Part shown: piece by piece, positions 1 through 12,241 of the stretch
Layout: each line of letters starts with the position of its first letter
Position numbering within the stretch: the stretch's first letter is position 1
Origin: Pleurostoma richardsiae
Lineage: Eukaryota > Ascomycota > Sordariomycetes > Calosphaeriales > Pleurostomataceae
Direction of reading: 5' to 3'
DNA length: 64,000 bases
NCBI GenBank assembly: GCA_030052745.1
Contig: JANBVO010000070.1
Coordinates: 41,493 to 105,492, forward strand
The notes under the pieces: model-generated
The model's input: the letters and a program-made list of their open reading frames with translations, nothing else
The model's database searches: none
What the model was told of the DNA's origin: nothing
Made by a program: the position numbers and the translations under genes

Positions 1-1046
1 CCAAACTTCCGCTCCACGACGGTCACGAATTCGATATTCTTCAGCGCCTTGCGCTGATCGTCGTCCAATGAAGCCACGCGGCGTTTCCAGGTTAGGAACC
101 GATGCCACAACAGTTGCTCCGCGTCCTCCAGAAACCGGACCCGAGCCAGCGAGCGCGGCACGTCCGCGGTGCTGGCCAGATCCTCATCCCAGCCGGGCTC
201 GTACGGCGCCGAGCCGAACACCTTCTTGCGGATGACGTACAGCGTCTCCAGGTTCGGGAAGCTCGTGATGATGGTCAACCAGATGGGCGAGCTCACCGCC
301 GCGACCCAGTGCGGCTCCATCTGCACCGCGATCGCGCGGACGTGCACGCGGTCGTACAGCGAGAACTGCCGCTTCGCGCAGTGCGCGCCGCGGCAACCTA
401 TGCCGCAGGGCTGGAACAGCGCCACGTCGCGGGACGGGTCGAACAGCTGCGCGTCCGGGTCGCGGTGCGTGGTCGGGGGCGATCTGCCGCTGCTGGCCGC
501 TGGGTCGAGGCGGCCGAACATGAGGCGGTAGCAGCGGAGCATGGCGGCGCGAGAGTCGACGCAGGCGCGCCAGAGCGGCGGCATGGGGTTGTTGGTGATG
601 GCGTCACTGGCGAAGCCGGCGGCAGAAGAGTTGCGCACCACGACGCAGCGGGCGTTGCTCTCGTCGGCAACCGCGATGTCCCAGATGATAAGCTGCAGCT
701 CGCCTGGCAGACGGCGGAAGAAGCGGTCGAAGGTCTTGGCTGGGCCTTGCTTGGCCGCAAGGCGACGCGAGCGGCGAAGGAGCTCGAGAGGGACAGCGGG
801 CTTCTTTCTGACTCCTCCACGCTTCTTGTTCTGGCCCGAGGGAGTTGAGAGACGGAGAGTGGAAAGGGATGGAAGACGTGATGCATGGATATTAGAGCCT
901 TGAAGAGGAGCAAGTGATGCGATGTCGGTGGTCTTGCGTGGTGAGACTTGACCGACGCTGGCTGCGTCATCACCACGCTCTTCTTTGAGAGGCGGGAGCT
1001 CCATATGCAGATTTCCATTGGAGCCAATGATTGGCGTGAGGGCCAT
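1..1046 (-). CDS. 2EXR domain-containing protein, 3' end cut by window edge
   Basis: An open frame of 348 codons runs from the ATG at 1046 off the left edge, so the C-terminus is missing. The N-terminal ~100 residues are low-complexity and basic (a run RRSRRLAAK near residue 95), followed by FDRFFRRLPGELQLIIWDIA, the diagnostic start of the 2EXR fold found in many fungal proteins of unknown role. Further family features are a WRACVDSR segment and the later FPNLETLYVIR stretch. No signal peptide or membrane segment is seen. A second in-frame Met lies 14 codons downstream; the first ATG is chosen because the frame is uninterrupted from it. Family membership is recognised; biochemical function is unknown. 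The GC-rich interior explains the several long antisense frames, which are not genes. Confidence 0.8.
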   Translation of the reverse strand, partial: MALTPIIGSNGNLHMELPPLKEERGDDAASVGQVSPRKTTDIASLAPLQGSNIHASRLPSLSTLRLSTPSGQNKKRGGVRKKPAVPLELLRRSRRLAAKQGPAKTFDRFFRRLPGELQLIIWDIAVADESNARCVVVRNSSAAGFASDAITNNPMPPLWRACVDSRAAMLRCYRLMFGRLDPAASSGRSPPTTHRDPDAQLFDPSRDVALFQPCGIGCRGAHCAKRQFSLYDRVHVRAIAVQMEPHWVAAVSSPIWLTIITSFPNLETLYVIRKKVFGSAPYEPGWDEDLASTADVPRSLARVRFLEDAEQLLWHRFLTWKRRVASLDDDQRKALKNIEFVTVVERKF

Positions 1047-2614
1047 TATGCAACCTCGTGTATCGAGTTTAAACTGTCGAGGGACCGTTATTCCAGAGGG
1101 CTTGTTGCTTGCAGGCGCGTTGTAAGCCTGTTCCTGAGATTTGGGCGACATCTCTTAGAATGACTTTCGGTAGGTGGAGAGAATGCTGACTTTGGGCACG
1201 GCTAATGGAAGAGAGAGTATGGACGGCGATTGGAGACAAGTCTGTGAGATGCTGTCGAGAGAGGAAGCCGGACGTTTTGGCGGTCGAGAGACGCAGTGAA
1301 TTGTGTGCTAGTCTTCCTCCGGGGCAGGCCTTGCGAGGAATCAGGCTCGACTCAGAATTTCTTCAGTTAGGTATTTCGCAGGTCGTGCTGTGAGCGACAT
1401 CTGAGGCTAGGCTCAAATTGTGCTGAACACCCAAGGTGACAGTGTCGCTAGCTTGTTGTTTTCGGTTCTCAATGACGAGGTGAGGCTTGCAAGAACTTTG
1501 CTGTGGATGATTATAATGGACCCGATGACCGTATGCTGTTATGATCAAATCGCTCGAGGACGGAGAGACGTGACTGACTTTGTCCAGTCCCTGCCTGAGG
1601 GCTCTCAAGTCAATGATGCCCAGCTTGGATAACCTGTGGGGGATCCTAGGTTTTCGAGAAGTATGTTTGAGAAGATAATGTTTCGCTCGGACTCGACCTC
1701 GTCAGTAATTACCTTCATCCGATGTTTAGCACCCGAAGCGGACAATTGTCTGTTTATCGAGGTTCTCACTGTGGACCTCAAAATTAAGCCACCTTCACCC
1801 TCGCCTTACTGTCACGTTCCCATTCAATGAGAGGCACTGGAACAGTGTCGGTAGATAGTGAACGTTTCTCTTGCCGGGCTTTTCCTTCCCTGGAAGGATG
1901 AATACAGCTCCTGATACTCTCCGTCTGGTGGAAGTAGCTCCCTCAAGTTCCAACGTCTCTCGAACCGCATTCCCTCACAAGCCAACCAACGTCTCGAATT
2001 CCATGCTGCTGCTTCGAGGTGAGGGCATCTCATTAGTGCAAAAATTAATTCATTGTCGTTTCACTCGCAGATATTCCCATTGTGGTTTAAAGTTTCCCGT
2101 CTCGCTGGTCAGGGGCTGTGGATGCGTCTTCTACAGCCAACCATGAGCGGAGGAAGGACCGGCAGTCCCCGGTCCCAAGACTGATATCCAAGAAGATTTC
2201 AGAACTAGCTAGAATAATAATGCAAGGAAGTGTTCAGCAGTAGGCGGGAAATCGGTGATAATATCCAATGCGGACCAACAGAAGTTCTGCATATGAAACC
2301 TATCGAGCAGAAATACATCTATATGACACGCAGCGGTTCGAATAGAGGAAATCTTGTCGAAGAGGGGATTGAAACATTGGTTGGCTGAATCCAACCAGAG
2401 AAAGAGAACCTAACAGAGGCGGACAATGGCCAAAGGTGTAGAAGAAAATCTAAAAAGTAGTAAAGACGAGCCGAGACAGAACCAGGTCGTCCCCAATGTA
2501 TGTATCAACACCAAACAGTGCCAATGAGGCACCTCTAAAACGGACCAAAGCTCTCATTCCCGAGAGGACAGACGCTGAACAGCTACCTCCATAGAGCGTC
2601 CTTGTGCTCAGGGC
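1047..2614. other. Intergenic, no gene seen
   Basis: About 1.6 kb between the start of the 2EXR gene and the 3' end of the ABC transporter. All open frames here are under 95 codons, lack recognisable domains and contain no splice-consistent continuation. It should hold the promoter of the leftward 2EXR gene and the transporter's terminator. No transposon remnant, tRNA or repeat was recognised. Confidence 0.6.
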
Positions 2615-5600
2615 TTATTTTCGCCTCCAACTCTTGACCTTGGTCAAATAGGTCAGAACAATAACAGCCGTGTAGTTGAAGGCGATGAAGCCGATGAAGA
2701 TTCCAATATCTTTGTATCTGTTGGCAAAATCATAACCGTACTGGGCATACTGTTCGTCCTCATCAGCTACCGAGTGTCCACGGGGGCGATTCCGACATCA
2801 CTTACGTAGGACTGCCCATTTTTGTAACGGCAGTACTGGCAATCGGCTACCGCAGATGGATTCAGGAGATACCCCGTCGCATTCCGCAGGAAGTCCGCCG
2901 CATAATCCTCGCAGGTCTGCGTCCCAGGCGGCTGGAACACCGACGTTTCCCCCGTGTTGCACTTGATCCTCAGACCCTGGAGTGCGCTAGTGGCGGTGCC
3001 CTCCGCGAGGTAGTACAGCGGCGAGACGTTGAAGTACCAACGCCAGCCGGACGGCGTGACGGGGCGGGGCGTCAGTGTGCCAGCGAACGTGTTGACGAAC
3101 ATGAAGAAGAAGCCGTTGGCAGCAAAGGCCCCTCCGATAGTGGGCATGAGCGCCGCGCACATCTGGGCCAGGCTGTGCGAGAAGATGGAGAAGAGCTCGT
3201 ACATGAGGAAGTCGTACCCCGCGCGAGACGGTCGCGTAAAGTAACCGACGGGGAAGTACCAGAGGAGCCAATAGACGAGGCTAGTGAGGAAGGCGTAGGG
3301 AAGCTCGACGACGATGGCGGAGATGACGAAGGCGAGCCAGCTGTAGGTGCGGCTGGCCTTCTCCCTGAGGATGAAGATATCGCGGAGGGTGGCGAATCGG
3401 GGTGCGACCATGAGGCCGATGGGCGGACCGACAATGAGGGAGATGAAGAGGGAAAAGATCCGGTTGTAGGCTCCCTGCTCGCTGTTCGGCGAGTTGAGAA
3501 ATGACAGGCCATTGACTAATGCGTTGCCCAGATTCATCATCAACTTTGAAACGAAGTAATCTGGGTCTCGCCAGTAGTAGAGCCACGTGCGCTTGAGCAC
3601 GATCATGAGCTGGAAGTGGAAGGGCGTGGCATATTTCGTCTCTGTCCGGCTTCCGTCGCTGTTCTGACGACCAGCGGAGGCGGGTTGGTCCAGTTCGGCC
3701 AGCAATGCAGCTCGTTCCGGGCTGGACATCCAGAGGTCAGCCCAGTCTTGCTTCGAAGCACTTCTTGAGCCGGCTCCGACTACATCCAAAATAAACTCTG
3801 CCGGATTTTCTTCTTTCCCGCATGATCGCCCATGTCTCGCAAAGTAATCCAGAGCTGTCGAGCAGTGGCTCCCGAAAGGACCTTCATAAGCTAACCTGCC
3901 ACCTCGCACAAGTAGCACTAGATTGTCGAAGGTCTCAATCACCTCAGCGGCTGGCTGGTGGATAGTACAGAGCACAGTCTGTCCAGATCCTGCCAGCTTC
4001 TTGAGAAGACGGACAATCTTCACGGCAGACTGCCCATCTAGTCCCGACGTGGGCTCGTCCAGGAATAGGATGTCTGGCACTGCCGAGAGTTCGACCCCAA
4101 TGGTCACTCTCTTTCTCTGCTCCAAATTCATGCCCGCGCCTGGCACGCCAATCAGGGCGTCCGCGATGTCCTCCATCTCCAAGATCTTGATCACATCCTC
4201 GACGTAAGCATCCTTCTCCTCTGCTGGTATGCTCTGGGGACGTCGTAAGCGGGCGGTCATCCGGAGAGCCTCCCTGACTGTTTGAGTCGGGAGATGCACG
4301 TCCTGCTGTTGGACATAGCCCATAGTTCTTCTAAATGACTTCGGCAGAGGCTTCCCGTCTAGACAAAGCTCTCCGGTTAACTTTCCAAATTCGATGCGCC
4401 CGGCGAGAGCGTTCAGTAGGGTTGACTGTTACTCGTGTGAGCGAAGTGACGCGTACTTTGTTCATGCTCTGGCTCACCTTTCCGGCTCCTGACATTCCCA
4501 TTAACGCTGTCAATTGGCCTGGTTTCACATATCCTGTGAAGGGAAGGTGCGTCATTAGCGGCGTACAAGACCATCGAGTTGGGTGGACTCACCACTGAGG
4601 TTGTCAAGGATTCGTCTTGGCCCGTCGCTCGTCTTGATATCCAGTGTCACATTCTTCCAGACCAGGGCTCGGCCATTATGTGCTCCGACGCTGTGAGACA
4701 TCTCATTTTCGAGGATGACTCCGTGACTGGGAAGGGCTTCATCATCGGTGCTCTGCCCCTTCTCCTTGTCAGATCCCAATAGACTCCCTCCCGGAAGGAA
4801 GTCCTTCCTTCCGGCCTTGTAAAAGATCGTGGCGAGACGACCAGCCGGAAGCTTGTATCTTTCCATGCCGATCCTAGACCGCAGTATCAGCCCAGTTCTC
4901 CATGCTCCAGGGTGCCAAGGCAAGGGCCACGGCAGGATGATGACTTCAGTGGAGCGCAGAATCGGAAGACTTACGCAGTGAGGAAAACAAAAGCAACAAA
5001 CAAGCCTGCATTGATCCCGACATTTCTCCACAAATTCGAGGCTTCGAAGCTGTACTGACTTCTGATGAAAGCTTGTCCTGATACAGATGCCTGGCCCGAC
5101 CTGGCACCGGGTACAGCACATACTTGGTGGGCAATGCTATAGCTAGAGCCACCTGGAGCCAAGTCGCTGGCGCTACAGACGTAATTGAAGTTGCCGAACT
5201 CATTCGCCATGACTGATTCGTAGGCGTAATACATAGGCTGACGAAAGTCAGTGCTTGAGGCGCAGAAAGGAGTGAAATGCAAGACTTACGTTGAGGTAAC
5301 GGAGCCATGATAGCCACACCTGCATTTGTTTAGGGGGGATGTACAGCCCAGTATAGCATACGAGCATGTTGAAGAAGATGCCGACCGGTAGCACTGCTCG
5401 GCCCATAGAAGGCGAGAAAACGGAGATTGTGCGGAACAGCATAGATAGTGCCATATGCTCCATGTAGACAACGCAGAACCAGGTGAAGAACTTGCCTGCC
5501 GATGGCTGGAATCCCGTCAGGAAGTACTGCGGTATATTGTACGAGATGGCTAAAATTTTCCATAGAGCGTCCGTGACCACAAGACCTAGAGCGTAGCTGA

Positions 5601-7235
5601 GGGGCCGATAGAGGTGATAGCTCTTCTGTCGTATGACCAGGTTTCGCTGCGCAAAGGTGTTGCTGAACTCATTCATCGATTGTAGGGCCGGGACCAGAAC
5701 AGTGTAGAACATCGATGACGCCAGCATGAAGAACGATTTCGTGGCCCTGTCCTGATCTCGGAATATCGTACCGAGAACCACACTCTGGACGATAATGCAG
5801 GCTGCTTCCATCGCCCAAGTGCTGTAGTCCCTGAAGAGTACGCGCATCTGACGGATGGCACACTCGACCACTTGTCGATAGATTGGAAGGGAATACGTCG
5901 CTGTCTTGGTCTGACTGGGTTGCCCTAGTGAAGATTGAGCGGCAATATTGTCTAGGACACCTCGGTAGTACTGGCTCGACCGGAAGGCCTCCTGGAATTC
6001 AACGGCCGTCCTTGGGACACGGAACTCGTAGCCGGGACGTACGTGGCGCAGCTGGGGTTCCGCCGTCATGGCATTGAGGAAGTCGGTTATAGTAGCTCTG
6101 TCGGGGCACAGGAAGCCGAGCTCTTCAAAGTATTGTTTGGCGTCCGAGGCCTTTCCGTAGAATATCTCGTGCCCAGAGTGGATGACTAGAACCTTGTCGA
6201 ACAACGGCACCATCGAGTTACTGCCCTGGTAGACACTCATGGCTGTCGCACACTGATGCTGTGTAGTGAATTCGCGAGCCATCTCAATGAACTCAAGAGC
6301 TGTAGACGAGTCGAGACCGTTTGTAGGGTTATCAAGGCAGAGCACACTGGAGTTGTTGTTAGAAAGTATTGAGCTGCATAGAGAGCTAGAGCAGGCTCAC
6401 TCTGGGCAAGTCGCGATCGCTTCCGCAAGGGACACTCGCCGTCTCTCGCCACCACTGACGCCCCGAACGGCTTCGTTCCCAACCTTTGTGTTCAGGACAT
6501 GTTCCAAGCCAATAGATCTCGCGAGTGTATTAACAGCAGTGTCGATAGCGCTTCTGGAGGCCTTCGCATCCCAGGTACCTCGAATTGCAAATCTACCGAC
6601 AGTCAACTCCTGCAAAACATAAATGGACAGGAAGTACTCACCGGAGCGTTTCGGCTACCGTGAGGGTGGCTAGGTGGCTGTCTTCTTCAGCTGTGTAGCG
6701 CGGAGAGTTAGTCCGTATGAAAAATGGAGCAACAGCCTCGCGAATCACAAGGGTCGAGGCAAGGCGTACCACAAAAGGTTAGACGAGCGGAGCTGGCTCC
6801 GGAAGATGCTTGCTTCCCTCCGTAGCTCAGATACCCCATGGTGCTCTTGTATTCGCCTCGCATATGTGCAAGGGTCTTCAAGAAGGTCGTACAGCCGCTT
6901 CCAGGTTTGCCAATGACAAGAAGCATTTCACCACCCGCGAGAGTTCCTGAGAACGAGTGAAGCAAGACGCGCGACGGCCGTGGCCGAGTATAAGATGATG
7001 GACTGAGGGCATCGAGGCAGGATCGGAGTGTTGTGAAGACTGTATGCGCCCGTTGGACCTACCCCACGTTAGATTAGTGAACAAAGTTCAGAGAATCAAG
7101 GACTCTTACTCCTCGTCCCCATCCTTCTACGGAAAGGTCATCGAATATCACGGAAGTCCCGCTCGATTGGAACGCTCTGCTGGCGAGGAAGACCGCAACT
7201 GTGTCCCTAATTGGTACTGCGCGTGGGTCATCCAT
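2615..7235 (-). CDS. PDR-type ABC-G multidrug/efflux transporter
   Basis: Ten exons: 7110..7235, 6770..7058, 6642..6690, 6401..6592, 5290..6346, 4975..5237, 4593..4873, 4478..4533, 2806..4425, 2615..2749 (complement), giving 1355 residues in phase. Layout is NBD-TMD-NBD-TMD of the full-size plasma-membrane PDR pumps that export drugs and plant defence compounds. NBD1: Walker [10 protein letters not shown] (92-100) with the PDR-typical Cys in place of Lys, signature VSGGE (200-204), degenerate Walker B LCLDN (221-225). NBD2: canonical Walker A GMSGAGKST (765-773), degenerate signature NLEQRKR (about 871), Walker B ILFLDE (about 890). The asymmetry is normal for the family. The start is the first ATG after an in-frame TGA; it leaves only 91 residues before Walker A, shorter than usual, so an extra 5' exon is possible. 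Divergent from the SDR at 7844. Substrate unknown. Confidence 0.93.
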
Positions 7236-7843
7236 GCCTCATTGACGGTTGGATAGTGGTCCATCCTTTGACCACGGACACCGGAAGCCTCCACGGGTAT
7301 TGGAGCCCTTTTAAAAGCGATGGATGTCGTATCAACATTAAAATGTTTCTCTAAAGGAATCGGCTGATTACCAACGTAGGGCATAAACAGTGTGCTTCTT
7401 AGGAAGACAAATGCCCACCGACCTTAGCTGAGGGAGGGCCCACATTACCTAAAGCGGTAATGTAGCGAGGATTCCGGAGCGGATAAGGAGATGCTGGAGG
7501 ACCGGGGTGGATCCGCCGAGATTTCGCCCCGGCCGAGACGACAGATAACGGACTCGGGCCCCAGAGCCTATCCAGACCAAACTAACGTATTACAAATGAC
7601 AATCAAGGGGTATTAGCTTGCTTCGAAAATATGCCATAAAGTAGCTCTCGACCGCCTGCCTACAAATACCCCTTTCGGCAACCTCGACATGGAGAAGATA
7701 AATGGGCGGGACCTTCATACCTTCTCAGGGCTCACCTACTACACTTTCGGCACACAGTACCGCCAGACCCATTCCCGGCTGTCAACACCGCTAGGTCACA
7801 GGCGCACAGAACAAGTGATTGCCGCGACGAGGCGCAAGACAAA
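7236..7843. promoter_or_regulatory. Shared divergent promoter of ABC pump and SDR
   Basis: A 608 bp spacer separates the two start codons, so both promoters must lie in it. It contains the inverted repeat at 7442-7463 and a GC-rich patch around 7475-7560 with several CGG/CCG triplets, the half-sites used by Zn2Cys6 factors. CTACAAATA near 7662 could be a TATA-like element for the SDR. No coding frame in it looks real. Confidence 0.6.
7442..7463. promoter_or_regulatory. Inverted repeat, candidate operator
   Basis: Perfect 8-nt arms ACATTACC (7442-7449) and GGTAATGT (7456-7463) flank the 6-nt spacer TAAAGC. It lies about 205 bp upstream of the ABC start and 380 bp upstream of the SDR start, as expected for a dimeric factor acting both ways. 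The symmetry is directly visible; regulatory function is inferred. Confidence 0.35.
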
Positions 7844-8732
7844 ATGCCACTTGACACGGGTCTCGAGGGCAGCTGTGTCCTCATAACGGGTCTGTCTCAC
7901 GCTACTATGCCGACTTTGACTCTGGACATGGTCGCTGACTAGGTTGAACAGGAGGCACCCGTGGCATCGGAAAGTCCATGGTCGAGAGTTTCCTTAGCCA
8001 AGGCGCGAACGTCTGCTACTGCGCCCGCAATGTCACAGGGACGGAATTTGAAGGTTTCCACGGAGCGGCCTCCGGTGTCCGTGCCGTGGGCACTTCTGTA
8101 GACGTTGGCTCGCAGGAGGATCTGGCGGCCTGGGTCGTCAAGTGCGGACAGACGTTTGGCCGTATCGATACAGTCATCGCCAACGGTAAGACGCGCTGCT
8201 CCCCCCACGCCGACGCCATGGTGCTAACTATGCGAACAAAGCATCGCCGATGTATATGCGGGAAGAGCCAGAATATTGGCAAAAGTCTTTCGACATCGAC
8301 GTCATGGGTTTCGTCAACTTGGCGAAGGCAGCGATCCCCTACCTGGAAAAGTCGGCCAATGCGAGCATCTTGGTAACGAACTCATGGCTGGGGCGGGAGT
8401 TCTTCAAGGCTCCTCCGTCATCGTACGGTCCGTTCAAGGCGGCGCAACTCCAGTACGTGAACGAGCTGTCGCACTGCTACGGTCCAAAGGGAATTCGCGT
8501 CAATGCTGTATCACCGGGACCGATCATGGCGAAGGACGGGCCGTGGGAGAGGTATCAGGCGGAGATGCCGGAGTGGGTGGAAGAGCAGAGAAAGAAGGTG
8601 GCATTGCAGCGCCTGGGGAACCCTCAGGACATTGCCAATGCCGCGGTGTTCTTGGCCAGCTCGTTGAGTTCGTACATATCGGGGACCAATCTGTTCGTAG
8701 ACGGCGGTGTTCACATCGGCACCCAGTTTTAG
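7844..8732 (+). CDS. Short-chain dehydrogenase/reductase (classical SDR)
   Basis: Three exons (7844..7889, 7952..8185, 8242..8732) encode 256 residues, normal for a classical SDR that oxidises or reduces an alcohol/carbonyl with NAD(P)(H). The Rossmann motif TGGTRGIG (15-22) is rebuilt across intron 1. Ser141, Tyr155 and Lys159 form the catalytic S-YxxxK set with usual spacing, and the family's PGPI and C-terminal DGG signatures follow. No signal peptide, so cytosolic. The first donor is GTCTGT, weaker than consensus; the second is GTAAGA. It shares a promoter with the ABC pump and is followed by a Zn2Cys6 factor, which suggests co-regulated modification and export of a small molecule; the substrate cannot be told. 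Confidence 0.9.
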
Positions 8733-9444
8733 ACGGTCGTGGATATTCTGCAGCCAGTTAGCTAGATTCCGGGGCTTCGACGAAGCTGAGTTGAAAATGC
8801 TGGGCCCGTATGTTCGCGTCGAAATGACCTTAGGACGCCGGAGTGTTGTTGATGGCGCGCGCTACGATATGGTTGAAGGTCGAAGTGAGCATCGCACGTC
8901 GTAGGGCTGACCCAGTGTTTTCGTTTGCGGCCTAGCGTATTTTTCACATCACGTCATCCGGTCGTCTTTCGCAGCTGGCTAACAGCTGGCCATCTCCCCC
9001 AAGTTTTGCCCATTTGAAGTCGCGAATGCCGCGCCCTCCTCCTGTCAGCCTCTTTTTCTTTATCTAAACGCGCCCGCGTCATCTTCTTCTAGATAAATAT
9101 GATAGAATTTGCTATCTACTCTAGCGTTATCGCTATGCAATGCCATTGTAGATTCTCAAATAGGGCTAGGGCGAGGTTACGCACTTGTTGTGCCTGCCAG
9201 CTGGCGATTGCTCGATGAATTTCCCCTTCCGGTATCCGACAGTTCCTCCGAAATCTCCTTTCGGAACTCCTCCCTGACTAATGTCAACGTCGGTGAACCT
9301 CAACATCGATTCTACCACCCCCATGCGCCTGCTACTCCGACAAGAACGATTGTCCCTCGGCGGGGTTCAGATGCTCCAGAGATGCGCCACCTAATCGTGT
9401 ATGTCGACGCCATTGGAATTACTTGAGTGGAGAGAAAACCCGTC
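8733..9444. promoter_or_regulatory. Spacer and upstream region of the 9445 regulator
   Basis: About 710 bp with no coding frame I can support. The stretch near 9030-9100 is pyrimidine-rich, as is common just upstream of fungal transcription starts. A TGA lies in frame 7 codons before the regulator's ATG. Confidence 0.45.
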
Positions 9445-11656
9445 ATGTTTACTACCTTTCAGGGGTTCTCCCCGAAGCGCTCCTCGGAGAGCGTGGAGGA
9501 CTCCGCCAATGGCTCCAGGCCCAAGCCCAAGCGGACGCAGGTCCAGCGCGCTTGTAATGCCTGCCGGATGAACCGGGTCAAGTGTGACACCGAAAGGCCG
9601 TGCCGGAACTGCAAGGACCACAAGCGCCGTTGCGTCGACGGGCCAATCGAGATACGCAGCTTAGCTGCTGCCACAGAGTATGTCCCCCTCTCTCCTGGCC
9701 TGCCTCTTGACATTTCTGCCCATTATTCCCCGAGAGGTGGCTTTATGGATACAGAATCGTAACTGGACTCCTCTGACAGACAAGAACAGGGAGATTGATA
9801 GGTTGAGAGCACGTGTACGTGAACTGGAGGAGCAGTCGTCACCAAGCCCTAGCCAGCATGGCTCGGCAGCAGCCGAGCGTGCCCCATCTTGCGAATGGAA
9901 GGGCATCCGCATCGATGACCTCTACCATGGTCCATCATCCCTACCATACTTCCTCCACCGCATGTATGCCTTTTTGCACCCTGTCTTGCATCCTACTTCG
10001 CTTGATTTCGTCTCCATACCAGCCCTTCCGTCCACAAACACCACCGACGCCCCAGGAGGCGGTCTCGCAAGGCCACAGCAAGACTCCTACCTGGACCTCT
10101 ACTGGCTGTGGTACCACCCCATATACCCTATTCTGGCCGAAGCAGACTTCAGGGAACACTATGAGTCACTATGGACAAAGTCCACGTCGATACGGTTCCC
10201 TTCAGCACTGGTGGATATAATGTTGGCGTTATGTATCCAATTCAGCTCCTCTTACACATCTTCACCCGATGAGGAAACTCCCCAGGTCGATCGTTCTCTT
10301 ACTGGCTTCGCCTACTACCGCAGCTGTCACTCTATACTGGCAGCGACGCAAGACCGGCCCAGTCTCGTCAACGTTCAGTGCTATATGCTATCTGCCATAT
10401 ATCTTGTCAATGCTGGCTTGGTCAACCACGCGCAAGTCATGGTGGCTCAGGCGATAAGGACAGCGACCATTCTCGGCTATAACCATGAAGTACTCTGTCA
10501 CGACCCGGAGCATCACCAGGAGCTCAGTCGCCGCGTCTGGTGGACTCTTTACATCCTTGACACTCAGATAAGTATCGACGTCGGGCGCTCTTTCATGATC
10601 GGGTCAAGTGCAGCCACATGCCGACGGCCTTCTGATTCCCCAACCATGGCGCTATCTCTCGGTGCCGGCTACAGCCAGACCGATTTTGATGTGACTTGGC
10701 TTGCTTTCCAGAACCAGTACTTGAGCCTGACAGAAACGATCCGGACGATACACGAGTCATTCTACGCCAAAAGCAACACACTCATCAGTGAGCTCGACGC
10801 ACAAGACATCTACGCCAACGGCCCTTTGAGAGAGGAGTGTGCCAACCATCTCATAGAGCAGATGAAGCAGATCAACACCTGGGTCGCCCAAGTCCCTCTG
10901 GCCCTCCAGATCCCGCGCCAGTCCGCGAAGCCCTTCTGCACAAACCGGTCGCCATACATCCTCGACCAGACTATCCCTGTTTGGCTCCAGCGCCAGCGCA
11001 TCGTCCTCGAGCTCCAGTACCACCACCTCTGCACCACTCTGTACCGGTCGTTCATCTGCTTCTACCCGAACCCGGCCTTCGGCACGCCGCTGTCGGATAG
11101 CAATGCCATATCTGCGCTTAAGCACGCTATAGCCTCCACCATGCTCCTGCAACAGACGCTCACCGAGACCGACCTGCTCACCGGCTGGCACCAAGCCTTC
11201 TACTGGCAGAAGAGCGCCGCGATGGTCATCCTGGGCTTCGCCTGCGCATACCCCGTGTGCCCGCCGACGCCCTCTGCCAAGAGGGTGGCACGGGTGGCGC
11301 TCGAGATCCTCGAGATGCTCGCGGAGAACTTCGACGCGGCGAAGGAAGAGGTCTCGTCCGTGCAAGATCTCCTGGCGGCGGCGGAGAAGATCCTCGCGCG
11401 CTTCAGGGCGCACCTGCAGGCTGCCGCGCCTGGCTCGGTGCCGCCATCGCTGGTCGAGGAGTCGGACCGGGCGGCGACGGAGAGCTCGAAAACCGCGACG
11501 CCGAATGACACGCCGCCGTCGTATGGGGAAGAGATGGGTACTGGCCTCGTGGCTGAATCTTTATGGTTGAATTTGGAGTCGGGAGGCGCGGGCGAGTCGT
11601 GGGACTGGTCTTCCAGCGATGCTACTCTCCTGCTCAACTTGGATGCCGCGGAGTAG
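9445..11656 (+). CDS. Zn2Cys6 transcription factor with fungal-specific TF (MHR) domain
   Basis: Two exons (9445..9677, 9790..11656) give 699 residues. The zinc cluster has Cys at 37, 40, 47, 53, 56 and 63 (CX2CX6CX5CX2CX6C). Directly after the spliced junction is EIDRLRARVRELEEQ, a short coiled-coil dimerisation helix. The middle homology region is recognisable by LDLYWLWYHPIYPI and by SRRVWWTLYILDTQISIDVGR. The acidic, Ser/Gly-rich C-terminus could activate transcription. The start is the first ATG after an in-frame TGA. Using acceptor 9789 is the only choice that keeps the coiled coil in frame. It lies downstream of the SDR/ABC pair and is the natural candidate regulator for them (inference). 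Confidence 0.9.
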
Positions 11657-12241
11657 AGTTCGATGCGAATTGCGGGTGGAGTTTTGGGAGTCGCGAGCCT
11701 TCTGGGTTGGAATATGTAAGGCTAAAAGGGCTGGCGATATGGAAAGCTCGAACACGAACACAGGACACTGAATGAATCAAGCATTACTGAAGGGCACAGA
11801 TACCTCATCTTGAAATGAGACATTGAAAAAAGGAACAAAAAAGGGAAAGAAGAAAGTGATGCAATATATACTCGAACACGCGACCTTAAAGAGCAAAAAG
11901 AACGCATCGCGAGGAGTGCCGGAAAACGCTTAGTTTTTCCTCATGGGAGGCCACACTATGCAGAGTTGAGATCGATACAGTGAGCGTGGCACTACGTGGT
12001 TCTTATGGTCCTGCCCCGTGGGAAATTTTGCTCCTGTTTTGACCTATAGGAGTAGGTTGAGAGTCGAGTTCGGACGACAAACACAGCTCACCCTCTCCCT
12101 CACCCCGGCAGCGTGCAAGCGTCACGTCTGTCATGCTCCCTAACAGCACTGCAACGTTATTATGTAAGCTCTTGTTGATTACCTTTGCCCTGGGGCATTT
12201 GTCATAACACATTACTGTATGTACCCTCGGTCCCTAGCATA
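11657..12241. other. Convergent 3' intergenic region, no gene seen
   Basis: 585 bp between the stop codons of the regulator (+) and the hypothetical gene (-). It is AT-richer than the flanks and should hold both polyadenylation regions. No domain-bearing frame, RNA gene or repeat was recognised. Confidence 0.5.

Noticed and set aside
398-1027. 209-codon antisense-looking frame within the 2EXR gene
   Set aside because: It is the same strand as the 2EXR gene but shifted; the correct frame carries the LPGELQLIIWDIA motif and stays open to the window edge.
7148-7384. Alternative N-terminal exon for the ABC transporter
   Set aside because: It is in a different frame from exon 1 and lacks PDR N-terminal features; the ATG at 7235 directly follows an in-frame stop and fits all phases.
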